Shown here: in pieces, positions 6,677 to 10,450 of the stretch
How the letters are laid out: each line of letters opens with the position of its first letter
Numbering within the stretch: the first letter of the stretch is position 1
Assembly (NCBI GenBank): GCA_015257705.1
Contig: JABZJR010000019.1
Coordinates: forward strand, 1 to 10,450
Source: Nanosynbacter sp.
Lineage (GTDB): Bacteria > Patescibacteriota > Saccharimonadia > Saccharimonadales > Saccharimonadaceae
Direction: 5' to 3'
DNA: 10,450 bases
Made by a program: the position numbers and the translations under genes
The notes under the pieces: generated by a model
The model's database searches: none
Told to the model about the DNA's origin: nothing
The model's input: the letters and a program-made list of their open reading frames with translations, nothing else

Positions 6677-6685
6677 TGCTATAAT
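6677..6685 (+). promoter_or_regulatory. Extended -10 promoter of smpB
   Basis: The plus strand reads TGCTATAAT, a perfect extended -10, with a second overlapping TATAAT at 6685-6690. The first hexamer ends 7 bases before the ATG at 6693, so transcription is predicted to start at or next to the start codon. No Shine-Dalgarno sequence is present. The region 6604-6692 between the two divergent genes holds only this and the ABC-F promoter. Confidence 0.7.
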
Positions 6686-6692
6686 ATAATCC

Positions 6693-7169
6693 ATGTCAAA
6701 GCCAAAAGCTAAAAAACCAGCCACACAGAATATTGTCAATCGTCGCGCACGGTTTGATTATGAACTTGGCGAAGAAATTGTAGCCGGCTTGGTTTTAACT
6801 GGAATGGAAGTACGAGCCGCCAGAGAAGGTCACGTCCAGCTTAAAGGCTCATTTGTTAGCTTAAGAAATGGCGAATTGTGGCTAAATAACGCCAGCTTTT
6901 CACTGCGATTAAACGTTCGCGGAGAAGCAAATAGCCGCTCAGTTGATACTTCGGCACGGAAATTGCTAGTCAGCAAAAAACAATTGTCCAATTTTACAGA
7001 AGCCAAAAAACAGGGAATGACAATCGTCCCGACCAAATTGTTGACCAACGGAAAGTTTATTAAAGTTGTAATTGCGCTCGGAAAAGGTAAGAAAAATTAC
7101 GACAAGCGCCAAACCATCAAACGCCGCGACCAAGATAGGGAAACCAGGCGACTTATCTCCAATAGATAA
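6693..7169 (+). CDS. smpB: SsrA-binding protein SmpB
   Basis: SmpB binds tmRNA and brings it to ribosomes stalled on broken messages (trans-translation). The protein has 158 residues, a normal family length. After a Lys-rich N-terminal tail it reads NRRARFDYELGEEIVAGLVL then TGMEVRAAREG (about 36-46), the conserved oligonucleotide-binding barrel start. NGELWLNNASFS (about 59-70), ARKLLVSKKQL (about 88-98), and the basic C-terminal segment GKGKKNYDKRQTIKRRDQDR (about 130-149) also match; that tail enters the empty decoding channel. The ssrA gene is not in this window. It stands divergent from the ABC-F translation factor and convergent with the glycosyltransferase, 29 bases away. Translation probably starts on a leaderless message. 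Confidence 0.96.
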   Translation: MSKPKAKKPATQNIVNRRARFDYELGEEIVAGLVLTGMEVRAAREGHVQLKGSFVSLRNGELWLNNASFSLRLNVRGEANSRSVDTSARKLLVSKKQLSNFTEAKKQGMTIVPTKLLTNGKFIKVVIALGKGKKNYDKRQTIKRRDQDRETRRLISNR

Positions 7170-7198
7170 TCGCATTGACTACGAACCATACTCAGGAT

Positions 7199-8497
7199 TT
7201 ATTGATTTTCGCGCGCGTCAATTAGCTTTTGATAGAGCTTTTCAAGCTTCTTCACTTGGCTTCGCTCCGTAAACTTGTTGGCTAATTTTTTACTTTCAGT
7301 GCTAAATTCTGCTTGTTTTTTCGGACTTTTTAGAATTGCAATTACTTTTTCCGCGACACTTTCTGGATTGTTCTCCGCAAAATAGCCATTGACTCCGTCC
7401 TTCACGACCTCTGAAACTTCCTTGTCAATAATAACAATCGGCTTTCCAGCGTGAGCAGCTTCGTGAAGAACCCAGCCTTGCGTATCCTTAAGCGAAGGAA
7501 AAGTAAACACGTTTATCACTTTATACGCCACGCCCAAATCTTCTCGCGGCATAGCGCCAGTAAATATAATCCTATCCGCAAAATCCGTCTCGGCTGCCAT
7601 TTTTTCCAAAGTCTTTCGATATTCAAAATCACCGACAAACAATAGCTTCGATTTCGGACGAGCTTCGGCAATAAACTCGCTAAACGCCTGAATCAAAATT
7701 GGCAAATTCTTTTCCTCGCCCAAACGTCCCACAAAGCCAAACACTTCATCTTTTTCATTAAGACCCCATTGCTCGCGAAATTCTGCAACTCGCTTCGCGC
7801 CCGCCCGCGGAAGAGCATTCACTCCGTTTGGCATTAAAGTAACATCGTAGGTATAATCTTCAGTCTGCCAAGATTCCAATTGATCGCGGCTTTTACGCGA
7901 CAGGGCAATCACCGCATCCGCCTTGCTGTATAAAATAGTAATAACGCGCTCAATAATATCTTTATTCCATTTCGTTACGCCATTACGCGGACGATATAAT
8001 TTGGCAACTTCCAGCAAATCCTGTCCATTCAATTTTACCGACAACGGAAAAACCACTCCCGCCAACGCCAAAACTCCTGGCAAAACCGCAGGATAATGAT
8101 CGACGAATTCGTACAGATCCGTACAATGTTGGATAATCAAAGGAATATCATTTTTCTTCGCTGCCTTCACGCCCAATAGACCAATTTGCGACGGCGTAAA
8201 AATATGAACAACGTCCAGATGCATATTAGCAATTTGGCGCTGCACCACAGGAGGAAAGAACACCGACGTATCGTAATCATCAAAGAATGCGCCCGTAATT
8301 GAGCGGAAACGAATTATTCGGCTATTCTCATCTTCGTGGAGAAGTTCGGCTTGCTTGGACGGACTAATAGACTTTGCTGGACAAAAAACATAAACCTCAT
8401 GCCCCAAAGCTTCCAGCTCGCGCTTTAATGATTCAACAACGTAAACGATACCGTTAATGGACGGTCTGTAGCTGTCCGTAAAAAGTCCTATCCTCAT
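7199..8497 (-). CDS. GT4 glycosyltransferase, probably a diacylglycerol glucosyltransferase type
   Basis: This is a retaining GT-B fold glycosyltransferase of 432 residues. The N-terminal MRIGLFTDSYRPSINGIVYV with a HEVYVFCP strand, and VVHIFTPSQIGLLGVKAAKK (about 96-115), are typical of GT4 enzymes related to PimA and to monoglucosyldiacylglycerol synthases. The C-terminal donor half has GFVGRLGEEKNLPILIQAF (about 254-272) and FPSLKDTQGWVLHEAAHAGK (about 333-352). In the EX7E motif the first Glu is Asp (D338, E346). A DTQG/ETQG sequence is what I recall from the glycolipid synthase branch. There is no signal peptide; the Leu/Val-rich stretch around 137-153 could help membrane contact. The substrate is inferred. 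It follows the second glycosyltransferase by 19 bases but has its own promoter in that gap. Confidence 0.85.
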   Translation of the reverse strand: MRIGLFTDSYRPSINGIVYVVESLKRELEALGHEVYVFCPAKSISPSKQAELLHEDENSRIIRFRSITGAFFDDYDTSVFFPPVVQRQIANMHLDVVHIFTPSQIGLLGVKAAKKNDIPLIIQHCTDLYEFVDHYPAVLPGVLALAGVVFPLSVKLNGQDLLEVAKLYRPRNGVTKWNKDIIERVITILYSKADAVIALSRKSRDQLESWQTEDYTYDVTLMPNGVNALPRAGAKRVAEFREQWGLNEKDEVFGFVGRLGEEKNLPILIQAFSEFIAEARPKSKLLFVGDFEYRKTLEKMAAETDFADRIIFTGAMPREDLGVAYKVINVFTFPSLKDTQGWVLHEAAHAGKPIVIIDKEVSEVVKDGVNGYFAENNPESVAEKVIAILKSPKKQAEFSTESKKLANKFTERSQVKKLEKLYQKLIDARENQ

Positions 8498-8506
8498 AAT
8501 AGCCCC

Positions 8507-8515
8507 ATTATACCA
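8507..8515 (-). promoter_or_regulatory. Extended -10 promoter between the two glycosyltransferase genes
   Basis: The minus strand reads TGGTATAAT, a perfect extended -10, located between the TAA of the upstream gene (8517-8519) and the ATG at 8497. It ends 9 bases before the ATG, giving a near-leaderless message. A GGGG lies 5 bases before the ATG but would fall largely upstream of the predicted transcription start. Confidence 0.6.
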
Positions 8516-8516
8516 T

Positions 8517-9542
8517 TTATATCAGCGATCGATAAAATTCGACTAATCGCTCGGCGCCAGCGCTGCTATCAAAACGTTTGGCAATCTTTTCTACTAATCG
8601 GCATTGTTGGCTATAAAATTTCTTATTTCGCCTCAGTTTATCTACTTGAGCAACAAAATCGCTATCAGACGAAGCCATTACCGCCCCATCTCTAAATGTT
8701 GTGTCATAATCAGAAATATCTCGCAAGACAACAGGTAATCCTGCGGCAGCGGCCTCAACAACAACCAAACCGAAGGTTTCCTGCTCGCTCGGCAATACAA
8801 ATACATCGGCCGCACGGTAATAGTCAGCAACCTCATCGAGTGGTATCACACCAGTAAATTTCAAATTCTTTGGCGGATTATTCATCATTCTTTGCATAGC
8901 ACCATTCTCAGCCGCAATCACTCCAAACGGCACGCCGCCGACCCATACAAACTCCACATCAGGCATCTTTTCTGCCATATCAAAAAACACATCGACACGC
9001 TTACGTGGCTGCACTTGACCACTTCCAACGACCACAAAAGCATCATTGCTAATGCCAAGCTTTTGTCTAGCAGATTTCTTCTTCGCCGGTGAATTAGCAT
9101 ATTTTGCCGTATCTATAGTGTTGTATAGTACAGAAATTGGCTTCTTGACACCAATTTTTTCCAGTTCGTTCTTTGTATAATCAGATACCGCTAAGACCAA
9201 ATCAGCTTTATTGTAAAACCATCGTAAATACGCGCGAGCAAGTGGCTCTAGCAACTTCGCGCCCTTAATACTGCCTATAAAAGAAGCTGGTACAACATGA
9301 GCAGACACGACCTTCTTTCCGCCAGATTGACGCATTTTTTTCATCGAATACAGTCCAGTAGTTTGCGCATGGACTATATCCGCGCCTAACCGAGCCTTAT
9401 TCACCGCAATATCAATATCATCACGATCTTTAAGCGCATTTGTCATCTCTATAAAGGCCGTATGCACACCATGACCCTGAACAGTAAATTCGCTCTCAGA
9501 AATCATATCAACAATTAGTTTTTTATCGTCTTTCTTACTCAT
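8517..9542 (-). CDS. GT4 glycosyltransferase, possible second enzyme of glycolipid synthesis
   Basis: This GT-B fold, GT4-type transferase has 341 residues, shorter than its neighbour. The N terminus KKLIVDMISESEFTVQGHGV then HTAFIEMTNAL resembles the KINMFSxADKVKGQGVGSAY opening I recall for CpoA-type enzymes, which add a second sugar to monoglucosyl-diacylglycerol. ADIVHAQTT (about 54-62) is the equivalent of their ADIYHYHT. The donor half contains VVGSGQVQPRKRVDVFF (about 171-187) and VLPSEQETFGLVVVEAAAAG (about 249-268), with an intact EX7E motif (E255, E263). No signal peptide is seen. The start at 9542 is fixed by the promoter 6 bases upstream. Together the two glycosyltransferases suggest a membrane glycolipid with two sugars; other glycan acceptors remain possible. 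Confidence 0.85.
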   Translation of the reverse strand: MSKKDDKKLIVDMISESEFTVQGHGVHTAFIEMTNALKDRDDIDIAVNKARLGADIVHAQTTGLYSMKKMRQSGGKKVVSAHVVPASFIGSIKGAKLLEPLARAYLRWFYNKADLVLAVSDYTKNELEKIGVKKPISVLYNTIDTAKYANSPAKKKSARQKLGISNDAFVVVGSGQVQPRKRVDVFFDMAEKMPDVEFVWVGGVPFGVIAAENGAMQRMMNNPPKNLKFTGVIPLDEVADYYRAADVFVLPSEQETFGLVVVEAAAAGLPVVLRDISDYDTTFRDGAVMASSDSDFVAQVDKLRRNKKFYSQQCRLVEKIAKRFDSSAGAERLVEFYRSLI

Positions 9543-9548
9543 ACCTAC

Positions 9549-9557
9549 AGTATAGCA
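9549..9557 (-). promoter_or_regulatory. Extended -10 promoter of the shorter glycosyltransferase gene
   Basis: The minus strand reads TGCTATACT and sits in the 20-base gap after the hydrolase stop. Only GTAGGT separates it from the ATG at 9542, so the transcription start falls on the start codon itself: a fully leaderless design. No -35 is recognisable at 17-18 bases. Confidence 0.65.
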
Positions 9558-9562
9558 AATAA

Positions 9563-10372
9563 TTATTCCGCCAATATCAATTCGGCAACCAGCTCTGGAC
9601 TATCCAGCACCGACAAATGTCCCGTATCAATCTCCACAAATTTATCAATTTTTGCACCATCGGCGACGTCCACAGGAAGCGAAATCTTGTCCCGTCGCCC
9701 AATTATCAATCCCGTAAATTCGTGCTCAGAAATAATAATTTTATTGCCCCGAGAAATGTCCCGCGCAATTTTCGATTGCTCCAAATATTGCCGCCGCGTT
9801 ACTCGCGTATTTTTCGTCAGCCACCGTATCAAATCCACGGTGTTTTCCCGCCCATTACTCACCAAACACAGCCCACGGAACACCGAAAAATAATAGTTCA
9901 AATAAATATATTGACTTATCCGACGAGTGTGATAAAAGAACGACGAGGAAATTTTCGATATGGCCGAAGTTCTAATCGGAGGACTGATGTACCAAATTTT
10001 CTGGCATTGCATCTCATTTGCCGCCAAACATCCAAGCGAATGAGCAACAACCTCGTCAATTGACACGCCTTTACCGCCAAAAGCCGGCATCAAATTCATC
10101 GCCCAATTTTCAACGTCGCTCATTTTCATATTTTTTATCAATTGACTTCTGCCGTGAGAAGGCAAGTCAACAAATACCAAATTCGCGTCATTTTTCAGGT
10201 GATAAGCCAGCGGAATCATCCCGTGAAAATCGCCACCAATGCCGTGAATTAGCAAAATAGTTTTATTCGAGCCACCTTGATAAAAATAATAAGCAGTTTT
10301 CACGCCTCCGACGTCCATGAAGTCGCTTGATATTTCGCCCAAAAACTTATCGTACATTGGTAGCATATTCAT
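9563..10372 (-). CDS. Alpha/beta hydrolase fold protein
   Basis: This is a soluble hydrolase of 269 residues; the substrate is unknown. The fold is shown by NKTILLIHGIGGDFHGM (oxyanion HG at 43-44), LVFVDLPSHGRSQ (about 65-77) and the nucleophile elbow VVAHSLGCLA (S112, with Ala where Gly is common). A late acid GRRDK (D228) and a histidine in IDTGHLSVLDSP (H252) complete the Ser-Asp-His triad. The central cap region (about 131-205) is rich in Tyr, Phe and Arg. There is no signal peptide. The longest start is ATG 10372, but its promoter ends only 3 bases before it, so the ATG at 10366 (MLPMYDK), two codons on, may be the true start. It stands 20 bases upstream of the glycosyltransferases on the same strand, which hints at shared expression but does not show shared function. 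Confidence 0.85.
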   Translation of the reverse strand: MNMLPMYDKFLGEISSDFMDVGGVKTAYYFYQGGSNKTILLIHGIGGDFHGMIPLAYHLKNDANLVFVDLPSHGRSQLIKNMKMSDVENWAMNLMPAFGGKGVSIDEVVAHSLGCLAANEMQCQKIWYISPPIRTSAISKISSSFFYHTRRISQYIYLNYYFSVFRGLCLVSNGRENTVDLIRWLTKNTRVTRRQYLEQSKIARDISRGNKIIISEHEFTGLIIGRRDKISLPVDVADGAKIDKFVEIDTGHLSVLDSPELVAELILAE

Positions 10373-10375
10373 TAA

Positions 10376-10384
10376 ATTATATCA
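10376..10384 (-). promoter_or_regulatory. Extended -10 promoter of the hydrolase gene
   Basis: The minus strand reads TGATATAAT, a perfect extended -10. It ends 3 bases before the ATG at 10372 and 9 bases before the in-frame ATG at 10366. A start 6-8 bases downstream would fall inside or after the first ATG, favouring the second. Confidence 0.6.
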
Positions 10385-10390
10385 TCACGG

Positions 10391-10396
10391 TATAAT
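10391..10396 (+). promoter_or_regulatory. -10 element of the exonuclease III gene
   Basis: TATAAT on the plus strand is followed by 6 bases and the ATG at 10403, so the message is predicted to be leaderless. It lacks the upstream TG seen at the other single-gene promoters. It lies 9 bases from the divergent hydrolase -10. Confidence 0.6.
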
Positions 10397-10402
10397 AAAA
10401 TT

Positions 10403-10450
10403 ATGAAGCTTTTCTCTTGGAACGTAAATGGTATTCGCGCGGTCATCAAT
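10403..10450 (+). CDS. Exonuclease III / AP endonuclease family, N-terminal fragment
   Basis: Only 16 codons fall in the window: MKLFSWNVNGIRAVIN. This matches the opening beta strand of the ExoIII (XthA/ExoA) family of DNA repair enzymes, where MKxxSxNxNGxRA is conserved. N7 corresponds to the active-site Asn that helps position the metal and substrate. The family cuts DNA at abasic sites. The gene is cut by the right edge, so length and completeness cannot be judged. The N-terminal match is short but very characteristic. Confidence 0.85.
   Translation, partial: MKLFSWNVNGIRAVIN

Noticed and set aside
7170-7198. Possible terminator between convergent smpB and the glycosyltransferase
   Set aside because: The 29-base gap shows no stem-loop with a T run on either strand, so transcripts may overlap here, but I cannot support a terminator.
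9617-10260. Plus-strand frames opposite the alpha/beta hydrolase
   Set aside because: The hydrolase has a full catalytic triad layout; the antisense translations are Arg/Asn/Pro-rich with no family features.
1-10450. CRISPR array, tRNA/rRNA, insertion sequence or prophage
   Set aside because: No repeated spacer pattern, no cloverleaf or rRNA-like stretch, and no transposase, integrase or phage structural protein was seen; nearly all bases are in ordinary genes.

Overview
This window looks like part of a small, gene-dense genome from a Candidatus Saccharibacteria (TM7) / Patescibacteria-type bacterium. That assignment is inference from protein character: an F-type ATP synthase with a very short delta subunit and a 70-residue c subunit, lipid-type GT4 glycosyltransferases, and very tight intergenic spacing. 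No rRNA or other phylogenetic marker is present. Genes end in TAA or TAG, apart from one TGA in a classic ATGA overlap, so UGA is most simply read as a normal stop.

Positions 1-4294 (minus strand) hold an ATP synthase operon in the order atpZ/atpI-like, atpB (a), atpE (c), atpF (b), atpH (delta), atpA (alpha), atpG (gamma, cut by the left edge). The catalytic beta and the epsilon genes would lie further left. Junctions are very tight: a 4-base ATGA overlap, a direct stop-start abutment, and gaps of 3 to 36 bases. Most internal genes have good Shine-Dalgarno sequences. atpF and atpH share one reading frame and are separated by a single TAG codon.

Positions 4315-4894 (plus strand) carry a 74-residue putative zinc-binding protein, divergent from the ATP synthase operon, and a CxxC glutaredoxin. 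A hairpin then separates the glutaredoxin from a convergent ABC-F translation ATPase (minus strand). smpB, the trans-translation protein, is divergent from the ABC-F gene. Positions 7199-10372 (minus strand) hold two GT4 glycosyltransferases and an alpha/beta hydrolase. The glycosyltransferase pair resembles the adjacent diacylglycerol glycosyltransferases that build membrane glycolipids. The right edge catches the first 16 codons of a divergent exonuclease III / AP endonuclease gene.

The most striking non-coding pattern concerns promoters. Eight plus- or minus-strand genes outside the ATP synthase operon are each preceded by a near-consensus -10 hexamer, in seven cases with an upstream TG (TGNTATAAT type). 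For seven of the eight the hexamer ends only 3-10 bases before the annotated start codon. Transcription would then start at or within a few bases of the start codon, giving leaderless mRNAs. Only the glutaredoxin gene and the ATP synthase operon have room for a ribosome binding site. The promoter of the ATP synthase operon also shares its TATA core with the -10 of the divergent small gene, forming a probable bidirectional promoter.

I see no mobile elements, CRISPR array, tRNA or rRNA, and no gene-free stretch above 300 bases.
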